Positions 47,193 to 56,800 of a stretch of 64,000 nucleotides of DNA are shown piece by piece; positions within the stretch are counted from its first letter, which is position 1; each line of letters begins with the position of its first letter. Below the pieces are notes generated by a model. That model had not been told where the DNA came from and searched no databases. It was given only the letters and a program-made list of their open reading frames with translations. Made by a program: the position numbers and the translations under genes. This stretch comes from Chitinophaga oryziterrae (GTDB lineage: Bacteria > Bacteroidota > Bacteroidia > Chitinophagales > Chitinophagaceae), in the NCBI RefSeq assembly GCF_009758125.1, contig NZ_WRXO01000001.1, positions 496,001-560,000 on the forward strand, given 5' to 3'.

Positions 47193-47519
47193 AATTGATG
47201 TTTGCTAGTTTAAAGGTACAATAATTAATCATTTTGTCTGTTGCATCCGACAAAATAAGGCGAATTCTGTATGTTTAAACATGCAAAATAATTACTTTCC
47301 GATATTTTAGGGGTGACTAAAAATCTAAAGAAGGCCATTTATGAACCGATCATTCAGAAAAGCACTGGAATATTTTGCAAATAACATTCAATTGCTCAGC
47401 GTCTCCGAAACAAGAGTTAGTAAATAACGCAGTCCTTATCTAACTAAAGACAATTTCAAGATGACAGTTCTTCCCGGACCGATACTCTTAAATCATATAT
47501 GCAATAGATTTAACTTGTT

Positions 47520-47596
47520 AACAATCATTACCATTTGGTTCGATAACTTACCGCTACTGGGCACTTAAAGGTTGATTATCAATAGATAGTCAACCT
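47520..47596 (+). repeat. Cassette junction 2 with hairpin
   Basis: AACAATCATTACCATTTG is followed by GTTCGATAACTTACCGCT and ACTGGGCACTT. Then AAAGGTTGATTATC pairs with GATAGTCAACCTTT (about 47567-47597) and is followed by a T run. It begins the cassette with the M4 protease. Confidence 0.76.
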
Positions 47597-47610
47597 TTTT
47601 TGTTTCTGGG

Positions 47611-48092
47611 TTGTTAAATTTGTGTCGCGGTTTTATCTCTATTATTGACATACAGAATGACACACAAAATTGTGAGATTTCTTATCATTTAACTCAACCC
47701 GTATCCTTTTAGTGAAACACGTTTTAATCTGCTTGAAGCAGGGAGTTGAGTTTGAATCTAGAACAGGAATGTATCTTCAAAATCTTGCTCTTGCCAGACA
47801 AATCGTCTTTATAAAGGTTCAGCAATTAATGCAGCCAGGTTCTTGAAATCACTATGGTAACGGCATACAAAAATATCTATATATTGATGTCGTTATTACT
47901 CTATTACTCGCCGTGCCAGCCATTGAAATAAATTGTAATTCCGATTTATTCGGTTATATTAGTTGTGTTATGCCACGTTAGCGATTGTTGTTATACCTTT
48001 TTATGAAGCCTTAGGACCTTATTGTTTGTAGCTTATATTCAACACACTTTTTAATCTGCGTATTTTTTAACCCTCAATGAATATTTCCACTT
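47611..48092. other. Gap with remnant arm-type sites
   Basis: No gene is seen between the junction and the protease gene. TGACATAC (47646) and TGACACAC (47658) are spaced 12 bp, and TGTGTCGC lies at 47621 in inverse sense. This mirrors the site layout after junction 1, so a second integrase may once have sat here. Confidence 0.45.
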
Positions 48093-50531
48093 ATGAAGAG
48101 CAAATTTACACTCCTCGCATGCCTCATGCTGTTACAGTCAAGTTTATGGGCGCAACAGGTTATCCTGCAAACTGATACCGCCAGCAACGGTAAGGTGAAA
48201 TTTATGCGCCTGGACACAAAACAACGTCCTCAACCGGTCGCCAATGCTCAGGGTTTTATGAAGCAAACCCTGAAAATGTCATCAGATGATAGTCTGCGGC
48301 TGGATAAGGTGATTACAGACAAAGACCGTGATCATCTCCTGTATCAGCAGTATTATAAGGGGTACAAAGTGCCCACCGGTACCTATGCTGTACATTCACA
48401 GAACGGTATCATCGAATCAGCAAATGGCTTCTTTCAGAACATTGGCAAACCGTCTGTCCAGGTGAAAGTGGATGAAAAAACTGCCCTGAAAAATGCACTT
48501 AATTTCATTCATGCCAGAACTTACGGATGGGAAGATGAATTCACACAAAAAAGATATCAGGAAGTAACTAAAGATCCCAAAGCAACCCTTTACCCTAAAG
48601 GAGAACTGGTAATCAGCAGGGATGACAGTATTACTCACTCCTTCCGGCTGGCTTACAAATTTCACATCTATGCAGTAGTGCCGTTGAGTGATAACAACGT
48701 ATATATAGATGCTATCACCGGAAATGTGATTGGAAGGGAGCAACTGATCCTGGACGCGAATACCGCCGGAACCGTCGCAACATTATACAGCGGTTCGCAA
48801 AGTGTTACCCTCGACTCTTACACCGGCGGTTTCCGTCTTAGGGAAACCAGGTCTGTTGGTGCACTCAGTGCACAGATACAGACACTGAACATGCAAAACG
48901 GAAGCAACTATTCGGCAGCAGTTGACTTCAGTAATGCAGCTACCAGCTGGACTACCGCCAATGCCGGTCAGGATGTACACTGGGGTACTGAGAAAGTGTT
49001 TGACTACTGGGCCTCTGTGAGAGGCCGGAATAGTTATGATAATCTGGGCGCTACATTATTTGGTTATGTACATGCAGATCTGCATGGAATTAACAGCCAG
49101 TTCTCCAATAATGATAATGCATTCTGGGACCCTACCATGCATAGTATGACTTACGGGGATGGAACTACTCAATTTAAAGCAGTCACCTCGCTTGATGTAA
49201 TCGCCCATGAAATAGGTCATGGTATCTGTCAGTATACTGCCGGTCTTGCAGGTGGCGCCAGCGAACCGGGGGCGATGAATGAAGGTCTCAGTGATATATG
49301 GGGAGCTGTAATAGAATACTACGCATCGCCTTACAAACAAACCTGGCTGATAGGAGAAGAAATCATGAAAAACGGACAACCCTGCCTTCGCTCTATGGTT
49401 GATCCAAATTCATTATCTTATCCCGATACCTATCATGGTAGCTACTGGGACTACAATAATGAACCACATAAAAACAGTACTGTGATCAGTCACTGGTTTT
49501 ACCTATTGAGTCAGGGTGGCAGTGGCACCAATGATCTTGGGAATAGTTATTCCGTAACAGCTCAGGGAATAACCATTGCTGCCAATATTATATGGAATGC
49601 AGAATCTACCGGTAAACTACAGCCCCAAAGTCAATATGCTGATGCACGGACAGCTACCATCAATGCCGCTACTGAGTTATATGGCGCGGGTAGTTGTCAG
49701 GTGAAAGCAGTGACCGATGCCTGGTATGCTGTAGGTGTAGGTGCAGCGCCACCTAATGCAAATCTGGTAATTTCCGGTGCGGCAGCCTTCTGTTCTTCCT
49801 CCACTTATACAGTAAGTGGTGTACCAGCCGGACAAACAGTTACATGGACCGCCTCACCTGCCGGGTACGTTACAATCAGTCCTTCCGGTAATTCTGTAAC
49901 CTTAACGAAGACCGGCTCAGGCAATGTTACACTTACCGCCAGTTTGCCGAACTGTATTTTTGCTACAAAAGCTGTAAGTACAATGTCGATGATGAATGTT
50001 ACCTATAACCAGAGCGGATCATGTAGCGGTGGATGGCAGGGCTGGAACGTCAATACCGCTCCCAATATGCCGCTTAACAATTATGTCTGGACTACCACAA
50101 CTACATCCGGCAGTACAATTAATGTATATAGTCCCACTTCTCCATCCTCCTATGTGAGTGTATATGGTGGCGGTGGTGTTAATATTACAGCTACGAATGC
50201 CTGTGGTGAGACCGTGCATGATGGTGTAACGGTTTACAGTAGTTGTCCGCGTTCCCTGGTTTTTGCTGTATCCCCTAATCCTGCGGTAAGTACCCTGAAT
50301 ATACAGCCTAAACCGAATACAGACCCAATGGCTCAAAAACTAACAGTGGCTCCGCAGATTACTAACGTAAGTATTTACGATCAGATGGGGAATCTGTTAA
50401 GAAAACAGAAATACGCTAATGTAAATAATGCGCAGCTTAATGTCGGCGGACTCAGAACAGGTGTTTATTATTTAGAAATAGAATATGATAAAACTAAAGA
50501 AAGGCAACCGCTGATCATTGGTCAGCAATAG
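48093..50531 (+). CDS. Secreted M4 (thermolysin-like) metalloprotease with T9SS tail
   Basis: This 812-residue protease has a signal peptide (LLACLMLLQSSLWAQ), an FTP-type propeptide region (about 60-200), and the M4 domain with VIAHEIGHGICQYTAGL (HExxH) and GAMNEGLSDIWGAVIEYY. Next come Ig/PKD-like repeats (FCSSSTYTVSGVPAGQTVTWTASPAGY), then a C-terminal Por-type sorting domain (FAVSPNPAVSTLNIQP...LRTGVYYLEIEYDKTKERQPLIIGQQ). It is thus exported by Sec and type IX secretion to degrade extracellular protein. It is the single cargo gene of cassette 2, with its own terminator. Confidence 0.93.
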   Translation: MKSKFTLLACLMLLQSSLWAQQVILQTDTASNGKVKFMRLDTKQRPQPVANAQGFMKQTLKMSSDDSLRLDKVITDKDRDHLLYQQYYKGYKVPTGTYAVHSQNGIIESANGFFQNIGKPSVQVKVDEKTALKNALNFIHARTYGWEDEFTQKRYQEVTKDPKATLYPKGELVISRDDSITHSFRLAYKFHIYAVVPLSDNNVYIDAITGNVIGREQLILDANTAGTVATLYSGSQSVTLDSYTGGFRLRETRSVGALSAQIQTLNMQNGSNYSAAVDFSNAATSWTTANAGQDVHWGTEKVFDYWASVRGRNSYDNLGATLFGYVHADLHGINSQFSNNDNAFWDPTMHSMTYGDGTTQFKAVTSLDVIAHEIGHGICQYTAGLAGGASEPGAMNEGLSDIWGAVIEYYASPYKQTWLIGEEIMKNGQPCLRSMVDPNSLSYPDTYHGSYWDYNNEPHKNSTVISHWFYLLSQGGSGTNDLGNSYSVTAQGITIAANIIWNAESTGKLQPQSQYADARTATINAATELYGAGSCQVKAVTDAWYAVGVGAAPPNANLVISGAAAFCSSSTYTVSGVPAGQTVTWTASPAGYVTISPSGNSVTLTKTGSGNVTLTASLPNCIFATKAVSTMSMMNVTYNQSGSCSGGWQGWNVNTAPNMPLNNYVWTTTTTSGSTINVYSPTSPSSYVSVYGGGGVNITATNACGETVHDGVTVYSSCPRSLVFAVSPNPAVSTLNIQPKPNTDPMAQKLTVAPQITNVSIYDQMGNLLRKQKYANVNNAQLNVGGLRTGVYYLEIEYDKTKERQPLIIGQQ

Positions 50532-50570
50532 TGTCTGAGCTATATGTTGAAAAACAAGCCCGAGGACAAA

Positions 50571-50607
50571 AAATAAAAGCTGGTCTAAAAAATCAGCTTT
50601 TATTTTT
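50571..50607 (+). terminator. Terminator after the M4 protease
   Basis: AAATAAAAGCTG pairs with CAGCTTTTATTT around an A-rich loop, followed by TT. Confidence 0.85.
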
Positions 50608-50850
50608 CCTATAAAAACAATCTTCTAACATTCCCTTTACTTCAGCTGTTCCATAGTTTTTATCCCACCAAATAATCCATATTCTTCACGAAGAACCAGC
50701 ATTAATTCTATACAAGTTCGATTGCTGACAAGGTAGTCGTAAACTCTTGATAGCATATTCCCAAGCAAAGCGTTGTACGAGCATGCGCGATTAGTTTAGA
50801 AAGGTCGTTATTTTGATGCGATTGGTGTATTGGGAGATTATTAATTGTTT

Positions 50851-50934
50851 GATAATCAAACATAATTGGTTCGAAAACTTACTGCTACTGGGCACTTAAA
50901 TAGAAAATCCGCTGTACTAGCGGATTTTCTATTT
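50851..50934 (+). repeat. Cassette junction 3 with hairpin
   Basis: GATAATCAAACATAATTG is followed by GTTCGAAAAC, then TTACTGCTACTGGGCACTT. AAATAGAAAATCCGC and its complement form a perfect 15-bp hairpin (50898-50934). Confidence 0.78.
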
Positions 50935-51114
50935 AAGTCAGTTTAACTCAACTTATAACTCCTTCCTAATCAACCCAAAGTAAGTTCGAATCCTTGATTG
51001 GCCTTCAGAATATCGGTTGAATGATAAAGATCTCGTAACGCAGCGGAAGGGATGCTTTCTTAAATATCTAACGTCTTTGAATCATCGGAAAACCCACTTA
51101 AAATTACAGGAATA

Positions 51115-51561
51115 TCATATGGGGTTAGTATGATGCCCCTTATCAACAGGTAGTGTAGTATACATTTTTATCCACTCTCTGATTTGCTCTTCATTCGCAT
51201 TTAATCTACTGATATCGATGTTTACACTCAAATAACTATTGGAAAGTTTTAGTATCAAATAGGTACAGTTTCCAGTTTCCGAATCATGATAAGTAACAGT
51301 TTCAAAATCGACTATTGTATTCCACCTCATCATCTTTCCTTCATATTTCATACCATCGCTACTGATGAGTAAAACCACCTCTCCCCTTAATAAACAAATC
51401 CAGTTATATAAAGCCACTACAGAGGAAGTAATTAGCAATATCCACATTAAGCGCGTTTGTCCCCCGCAAATGTATATTAAAACTGAAGCCATGGTATATA
51501 ACAGGCATCGGATCATTGCAGTAGTAAAGCGAACTGTTAGTTTTATTTCGTCATCTCGCAT
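51115..51561 (-). CDS. Membrane protein with PH-like C-terminal part
   Basis: This 148-residue protein starts at the ATG at 51561 (MRDDEIKLTVRFTTAMIRCLLYT) rather than 51591. Two hydrophobic segments (MIRCLLYTMASVLIYICGG and LMWILLITSSVVALYNWICLL) are followed by a soluble part (EGKMMRWNTIVDFETVTYHDSETGNCTYLILKLSNSYLSVNIDISRL) with the strand pattern of bacterial PH-type domains. No partner is recognised. Its cassette also holds a decayed recombinase piece and a lipoprotein. Confidence 0.6.
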   Translation of the reverse strand: MRDDEIKLTVRFTTAMIRCLLYTMASVLIYICGGQTRLMWILLITSSVVALYNWICLLRGEVVLLISSDGMKYEGKMMRWNTIVDFETVTYHDSETGNCTYLILKLSNSYLSVNIDISRLNANEEQIREWIKMYTTLPVDKGHHTNPI

Positions 51562-51654
51562 AGGGCATATTAATCTAGTGATTATTCTCAAACATGTAAC
51601 AATTTGCCAACACTATTGATGTGGCATTCTGATGTTTAGAATAGGTTCGAATCC

Positions 51655-51830
51655 TCAAATACATTTTTATTAACCGTTATGCATTGAAGTTTATAAAGAT
51701 TTGCAGCCATGATATTTTTATACGAACAGTTCGAAGGCTATTTTCTGAGAAAATCAGCTTTTTCGGGAATGTCGAAGTTGTGATGACTAAACATTTTAGC
51801 CCTGCCGTTGGCTCCCTAACATTCTTAATC
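51655..51830 (-). pseudogene. Remnant of a serine recombinase C terminus
   Basis: On the minus strand, after one frameshift, this reads LIFSENSLRTVRIK, matching LIFSENKLRTAEP of the recombinase at 16869-18509. The DNA match around TTTTCTGAGAAAATCAG is long. A GGTTCGAATCCT fragment just left of it (51653-51664) copies the tRNA-like piece found left of the complete recombinase. The remainder of the gene is lost. Confidence 0.62.
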
Positions 51831-52748
51831 CAGTTTGTACCCGGGATATTCAAATCTCAGCACAAGCCTGAGCCGTTCATTAGATGAAAAATAGATACTG
51901 AGCGTCTTTACAAATTGATTAGGATAGTAATAATAATCCGCCGTAAAAGGAGTGACCACCGCATTATTCGCTGTATTACCACTATTGCGCCAACTTCTGG
52001 AGTAGCTCTTTAATATTAACTGATCCGGATTCAACAGTTGATCGCTAATATTTTGCTCTCCACTTGAGGAAAACAAATGGGGGTTATCTCTCAATGCCAG
52101 AAACAACAAATAATCATGGTCTATAAACGCTTTTTGCTGAGATTTAGCATTATTATACGTAATTGTTGCAGAGCTCTCCGTATACGAGAAGGCATTAATC
52201 TCACGTACAACTCTGCTGGAATCCAATATTCCAGCAGCATCCCTAAAGTAATAAACATGTGCAAATACAACAGGGGTATCCTTTGGTATCGCAAACATCT
52301 TCACTTCACTGATCCTTCCATTTTTATCATAAAAAAACTTGCCATTTATTGTATCCGTGAGTGAACCATATTCTAATACGTGCATACTATCCATTCGGCC
52401 CAGAGCGTCGTAATGAAAATCATAATCCTCGTTATAAAAACCACCACGTGATCTCATTGTTAATGTCTCTACCCGCCCATTGGTATTATATCCAAACTGA
52501 GAATAAATACTATCATACAAGTAATCCAGACGTTTAGATATTATCTTATCAATACGTCCATCAGAGAGGTAATAAATACTATCACTCCAGGTATAAAATG
52601 CTATATTATTTGGATAAAAACCATAATATACTCTATTAGGTTTAGTGCTGATATCAACACTGTGATCATTTTTGTCTTTGCCACAGGCAGCTACAAATAT
52701 TATAATCAGCAGTGCTATAGATCTGAGAAATTTAGGATTTGAAAACAT
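51825..52748 (-). CDS. Lipoprotein with YD-type repeats
   Basis: This 307-residue protein has a lipoprotein signal (SIALLIIIFVAAC, Cys22). The body contains several repeat-like units such as YDFHYDALGRMDSMHV, KFFYDKNGRISEVKMF and YGFYPNN, close to the YD or Rhs-like repeats found in secreted Bacteroidota proteins. It would be anchored at a membrane surface. No toxin domain follows, so it is probably not a full Rhs protein. It ends beside the recombinase remnant. Confidence 0.68.
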   Translation of the reverse strand: MFSNPKFLRSIALLIIIFVAACGKDKNDHSVDISTKPNRVYYGFYPNNIAFYTWSDSIYYLSDGRIDKIISKRLDYLYDSIYSQFGYNTNGRVETLTMRSRGGFYNEDYDFHYDALGRMDSMHVLEYGSLTDTINGKFFYDKNGRISEVKMFAIPKDTPVVFAHVYYFRDAAGILDSSRVVREINAFSYTESSATITYNNAKSQQKAFIDHDYLLFLALRDNPHLFSSSGEQNISDQLLNPDQLILKSYSRSWRNSGNTANNAVVTPFTADYYYYPNQFVKTLSIYFSSNERLRLVLRFEYPGYKLD

Positions 52749-52822
52749 ACGTCAAAGATATAATAGGAAAGGATCTTTTCCTATGTTCACTATTTTAACA
52801 GACCTTTTTTACACAAAGCACT

Positions 52823-52903
52823 TATAATCAACATTAATTGGTTCGAAAACTTACCGCTACTGGGCACTTGGCGAAAAGCCGGAGATATTATCTCCGGCTT
52901 TTT
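52823..52903 (+). repeat. Cassette junction 4 with hairpin
   Basis: ATAATCAACATTAATTG is followed by GTTCGAAAACTTACCGC and TACTGGGCACTT. AAAAGCCGGAGAT and ATCTCCGGCTTTT form a hairpin around AT (52875-52903). Confidence 0.78.
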
Positions 52904-52919
52904 TGTTTTTATGCTGCAC

Positions 52920-52985
52920 TTATTGAAGTCCTCCCGACACCTTGATCCTGTCTCCTGTGATCCACCCTAAGATCAGAAAGAACAC
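52920..52985 (-). pseudogene. C-terminal scrap of a short-chain dehydrogenase
   Basis: On the minus strand the sequence reads [15 protein letters not shown] and then a stop. This is the typical end of an SDR protein (WITG..I.V.GG). Nothing upstream continues the frame well. It shows that this part of the cassette once held another gene; the rest of the 510-bp gap up to 53413 has nothing else I can name. Confidence 0.5.
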
Positions 52986-53413
52986 TAGGAATAAGCTATC
53001 ATTTCCTATAGATGACGCAATAATGAAATCTGTATATCTGGCTTTAAGGGAAGCATCCTAAAAATGGACGCTTACTTTAATAGCCATAATTAATTTAAAT
53101 TTGGAAGCTGTCTATGCTTCATTATATAATAATAACCGATGAGGTGATAAATTAGTAGAAAAATAGTTTGCTACCCCAAAAAACCTCGGAACATTTGCGT
53201 TTATTTAACTATCGTAAACGATTCATTGGGTGGTCACCCAAAGACATTTTTATAGTTGTTCATATACAAGCAAATTAATAACAGCAGCCGTTATCACATT
53301 TAATTCTAAATTCAAAAATTTCAGAGGTGACCTTTATTATATTTCCTTGTGGGGAGGTCCCACCTGCGGCAGCAAAGTAGATAATATGTATTTTTATACA
53401 AATATTGCATTGA

Positions 53414-53818
53414 ATGAAATCAAAACTTCTAATCTCCTTTTTAGTAATTATTTTCAGCGTTACATGTAAGGCGCAGACCAAAGCAGCTCCGGATCAGAAC
53501 ATTATTATGTTAAAGCAGTTTTATACCAGTTATATTACTCAAGTCGCAAGCAGCGAGGGTACGGAGAAAAAACTGGATATAATCAAAAAGCGGTATTGTA
53601 CAGCTAAATTGTTAAATAAAATAGATAAGGAAGAGCTGGATAGTGATCCTTTTATAGATGCACAGGATGCTGATATTGATTGGGTAAGGACATTGTTTGT
53701 AGGTAAGGATGCCCAAAAGCACGACGTATATATTGTATCTTATATGGACAATTACAACAAGAAGCGAACTGTGATTAAATTACAGGTAATAAATGCTAAA
53801 ATAACTGCAATTCTGTAA
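53414..53818 (+). CDS. Small secreted DUF3828-like protein
   Basis: This 134-residue protein has a signal peptide (LLISFLVIIFSVTCKAQ) and a compact body (NIIMLKQFYTSYITQVASSEGTEKKLDIIKKRYCTAKLLNKI, VYIVSYMDNYNKKRTVIKLQVINAKITAIL). The layout fits DUF3828-type proteins, with some resemblance to immunity proteins of secreted toxins. It is the first gene of cassette 4. Exact function is unknown. Confidence 0.62.
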   Translation: MKSKLLISFLVIIFSVTCKAQTKAAPDQNIIMLKQFYTSYITQVASSEGTEKKLDIIKKRYCTAKLLNKIDKEELDSDPFIDAQDADIDWVRTLFVGKDAQKHDVYIVSYMDNYNKKRTVIKLQVINAKITAIL

Positions 53819-54109
53819 ATAAAAGTAAATATTGAAAAACGGCCAGGGTGTTATAGATATTCTCAGTGATGGATTTGTAACTTGTTTTAAAATACGGAAA
53901 GCTGTTGCTGTAGATTTTTTTGATTACACAGGTTCTTCGGAACTGGCATTTTGTAGCAAATGGATTCGGATTGAAACAAATTAAAGTCACGGCGCAATTT
54001 CCCAAACCGGCTGACGCAGTATACCTGTCACGTCAGAGTCGGACTTACACGACTGGATGAGTTATTTCTTTGAAAAGAGCATTGATGAGATTAAAAATAA
54101 AATTCCTTA
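53819..54109 (+). pseudogene. Possible decayed gene between two cassette genes
   Basis: Two short readable pieces can be seen: KNGQGVIDILSDGFVTCFKIRKAVAV near 53836, and ESDLHDWMSYFFEKSIDEIKNKIP ending at the TAA at 54108. They do not share a frame, so this looks like a broken small gene. Confidence 0.35.
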
Positions 54110-54601
54110 ATGAAGAAGATTCTTTTCATAATGCTGGTTTGCTGCTTTCCATTAATATCTATTGCACAAACTTCGTTAAACGGTTTCTACATTGGATTGG
54201 AAGAAATGTGTTCAACAGATAGTGCAGGGCTTAAAGAATGTTATACCGATCCCGGACATCCGGAAAGAAAGTGGTATCACCTGACGCAGATGACAATTCA
54301 TGGCGACAGTATATTCTGGGATCAAAGCCCCATTTCTGTTTATAAAAAAGACACCTTGCATTCAGCATCGGATGGAGCTTTTTTCTATTACAAAGGAGCC
54401 TTTAACAGAAACAAAGATTTATTAACGATTAATTTCACTGAAATTAGTTGTGATTATTGTGCCACAGAAGTAATAACGCAAAGCGATGGTGCTGAGGTGG
54501 AAGTTAAAAGAACAAGACAGCTTGTAGCCACTGTGACAAATAAAGGAATTCTTATTAACGGGTATTTATTTACTAAGAGAAAGCCTAAACGTTTCCAATA
54601 A
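54110..54601 (+). CDS. Secreted protein of unknown function
   Basis: This 163-residue protein begins with a signal peptide (ILFIMLVCCFPLISIAQ). The mature part starts LNGFYIGLEEMCSTDSAGLKECYTDPGHPERKWYHLTQMTIHGDSIFWDQSP, with Cys pairs and a strand-rich pattern, and ends KGILINGYLFTKRKPKRF. No family is recognised. The next gene follows after 8 bp, so the two are probably co-transcribed. Confidence 0.62.
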   Translation: MKKILFIMLVCCFPLISIAQTSLNGFYIGLEEMCSTDSAGLKECYTDPGHPERKWYHLTQMTIHGDSIFWDQSPISVYKKDTLHSASDGAFFYYKGAFNRNKDLLTINFTEISCDYCATEVITQSDGAEVEVKRTRQLVATVTNKGILINGYLFTKRKPKRFQ

Positions 54602-54609
54602 ACAATCCA

Positions 54610-55125
54610 ATGATTGGTAGTCCTGAACATTTTCATAAACTTGAAAAATCACTTGCACTCAAGTTGGGCCTTGCAGCATTTAAGAGTGGTCCCCAGGTAA
54701 TAAGAAATGAACGCGGCTGGCGTGAAAACGATATTTCAATCGACTATATCTGGATGGTAACAGTAGACCATTTATATTTCGGGAAAGGCGGGATTTTTGC
54801 CATTAAGTATAATGAAAGCAGATTTCGTGAAAAGGTAAATCCAGGAGGGCTGGTACAGGGGATTTTCATTTATAAAGATGAAATTAGTCAAATCTACACT
54901 GAACCCGGTATTACTGATTTAAGGGGTATTTTCAACTTCAATTTATTTGAAGGCAGCAAAGGAATAGCTTTAGACGGAGTAAGTTATACTGTAAGAATAT
55001 CCGGGCGTAATATTGATACATTTATAAGCCTCAATAACCCTGATACTGATTCCTGGAAAAATGGGAAGCAGAGATATGGGCGCTTGGCAACAGGATGGCC
55101 GCAGCATCTGAAAACAAAGAGATGA
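54610..55125 (+). CDS. Cytoplasmic protein of unknown function
   Basis: This 171-residue protein has no signal peptide, unlike its neighbour. It contains FHKLEKSLALKLGLAAFKSGPQVIRNERGWRENDISIDYIWMVTVDHLYFGKGG and a C-terminal RNIDTFISLNNPDTDSWKNGKQRYGRLATGWPQ. I recognise no domain. Position right after the secreted protein suggests a toxin/immunity-like pair, but there is no sequence proof. It is the last gene before junction 5. Confidence 0.58.
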   Translation: MIGSPEHFHKLEKSLALKLGLAAFKSGPQVIRNERGWRENDISIDYIWMVTVDHLYFGKGGIFAIKYNESRFREKVNPGGLVQGIFIYKDEISQIYTEPGITDLRGIFNFNLFEGSKGIALDGVSYTVRISGRNIDTFISLNNPDTDSWKNGKQRYGRLATGWPQHLKTKR

Positions 55126-55170
55126 TTGATTTATTCCAATAAATTAGTTTAATTCCTACATAACATCTTT

Positions 55171-55253
55171 ATAATCAATATCATTTGGTTCGAAAACCTA
55201 CCGCTACCGGGTACATAAATAGTAAACCCGCTCATAGAGCGGGTTTACTATTT
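55171..55253 (+). repeat. Cassette junction 5 with hairpin
   Basis: ATAATCAATATCATTTG is followed by GTTCGAAAACCTACCGC and TACCGGGTACAT. AAATAGTAAACCCGCT and its complement form a perfect 16-bp hairpin (55217-55253). The right-hand hairpin arm ends only 5 bp before the stop codon of the minus-strand gene. Confidence 0.78.
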
Positions 55254-55257
55254 ATGT

Positions 55258-56286
55258 TTATTCAATCTTCTCAAATGCGCAGGTGCCAGCTTGATTATCC
55301 GATGTAATATATTGACAATAGTACCTATTCCCACGCCACGATGTTATCCTGACTTTAAAATATTCTATGTTCTCATTTATGGGTGGTGCTGATACATACT
55401 TTAGCCGATGTAACAGGTAGTCGCTGTCCGAAAGCCATTCGATTTTATATTCTGTGTCTGACTCGATCTGTTTATTCTCCTCTCTGGTCATGATAGCAGT
55501 TATATCATTTCCGTTAACATATTGGAAACGCCCCGTTTTAAAAATAGCAGGAGGTCTGCAATCACCAATCGGCAGAAGGTTGAACCAATTATCATCTGGG
55601 TTTTTATCAATTTTAATATCACGAAGAAAGGAAGTGGAGATATTACCTTTTGCATCACTTAGCAGTAAGTCCTTGCCATATAAAAGTCCCTGGTAAGGCA
55701 GAAAGCTTTTGAATATGGTTCTGCTTCCGGAGGGATACATGATCATAATACAATTTCCCGTCTCTTTATCGTAATAGTTGACTGTTTTACTTCCTAATGG
55801 TGATTCAGCAAGTACCCCGTAACAATTGAAGTTAGAAAACTGCAGGTCTTCTATCCGACTAAGCTTATAGCCCAATTTTTTGTATCCATAATCAATTGAA
55901 GAATAGCAATTTAATGCCAGGGACTCTAATTTTATGGGATCTGTTATTCTTTCTGCAGTATTGTTTTTGATCAAAACTGCATTGCCATTATTAAATACGG
56001 TCGTTGTATTCTCATAACGGAAGCTCATAACACTGATATAGTATTTATCAGATCCCTTTCTTTTTACAGAAAAATATAAAGTATCATTATCGCCGGTTAT
56101 AATTTGCGATATGAATTCAGCCGATTTAACTGCTTTTAATTTTTTATCTCCTCCAGCATTGTCTATAGCTCTCTGTACAATTTCCTCCGCAGTTATTTTT
56201 GCATTAGTTTCTTTTTGCTGCGCAGCAGCAGTTACTGCATAAATTAACATGCCGAAAAAAAAACTCCATTTTATTTGTATACGCAT
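55258..56286 (-). CDS. Secreted LolA-like (outer membrane lipoprotein-sorting) protein
   Basis: This 342-residue protein has a signal peptide (FFFGMLIYAVTAAAQ), then ITAEEIVQRAIDNAGGDKKLKAVKSAEF, the typical start of LolA/LolB-related Bacteroidota proteins. The body is strand-rich (NYYDKETGNCIMIMYPSGSRTIFKSFLPYQ). Such proteins may carry a lipid or lipoprotein in the periplasm, but many have no tested role. It ends at the hairpin of junction 5, which can act as its terminator. Confidence 0.68.
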   Translation of the reverse strand: MRIQIKWSFFFGMLIYAVTAAAQQKETNAKITAEEIVQRAIDNAGGDKKLKAVKSAEFISQIITGDNDTLYFSVKRKGSDKYYISVMSFRYENTTTVFNNGNAVLIKNNTAERITDPIKLESLALNCYSSIDYGYKKLGYKLSRIEDLQFSNFNCYGVLAESPLGSKTVNYYDKETGNCIMIMYPSGSRTIFKSFLPYQGLLYGKDLLLSDAKGNISTSFLRDIKIDKNPDDNWFNLLPIGDCRPPAIFKTGRFQYVNGNDITAIMTREENKQIESDTEYKIEWLSDSDYLLHRLKYVSAPPINENIEYFKVRITSWRGNRYYCQYITSDNQAGTCAFEKIE

Positions 56287-56542
56287 AGGTCTTTGATTAC
56301 AGAACTAATACAAGATAGGTGAAAGAACCGGACAATCTCTGCCAAGTACAGATTTACTGCCCGACAGATAAGCTGTATTGAAAAAATGGAATACTTTGAT
56401 AAGCACTCTTTCGAATCAACCGCTTTATTGTTTCATAATAGTTACTTTCATGAAGCAATTATACAAAATAATTCACTCGAATGAGTTGGTTGATTTAAAC
56501 TGTAAACGGGGAATTGATTTACAGGAAAACGGATCCCCTCAA

Positions 56543-56800
56543 TCATATAAAGGTCTTTACTCTCATTTGCAAATACATCCGTACGATTTCAGCAATGTTA
56601 CTATCAGATTTTGAAAAGACTATATCACTGGAATTATTAGTGTAATTGCGTGTATCAAGATATAAAAGGTTTCTTCCTCCTATTATAGGATTCAGTGCAT
56701 TTCTGTTTGGAGATAATTGACTGCTATTCCATTTACAAATATTTCTGATCTTCTTTCGATATGACAAGTAGAATACTAATTTTCTGATCCTATCTAACAT
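56543..56800 (-). CDS. Small protein coupled to the YhcG-type nuclease
   Basis: This 85-residue frame starts at the ATG that overlaps the stop of the upstream nuclease gene by one base (TAATG), so it is likely translated. It starts MLDRIRKLVFYLSYRKKIRNICKWNSS and ends abruptly. It may be the truncated beginning of a larger gene, since the region to its left (56287-56542) has no clear continuation. No domain was recognised. Confidence 0.4.
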   Translation of the reverse strand: MLDRIRKLVFYLSYRKKIRNICKWNSSQLSPNRNALNPIIGGRNLLYLDTRNYTNNSSDIVFSKSDSNIAEIVRMYLQMRVKTFI

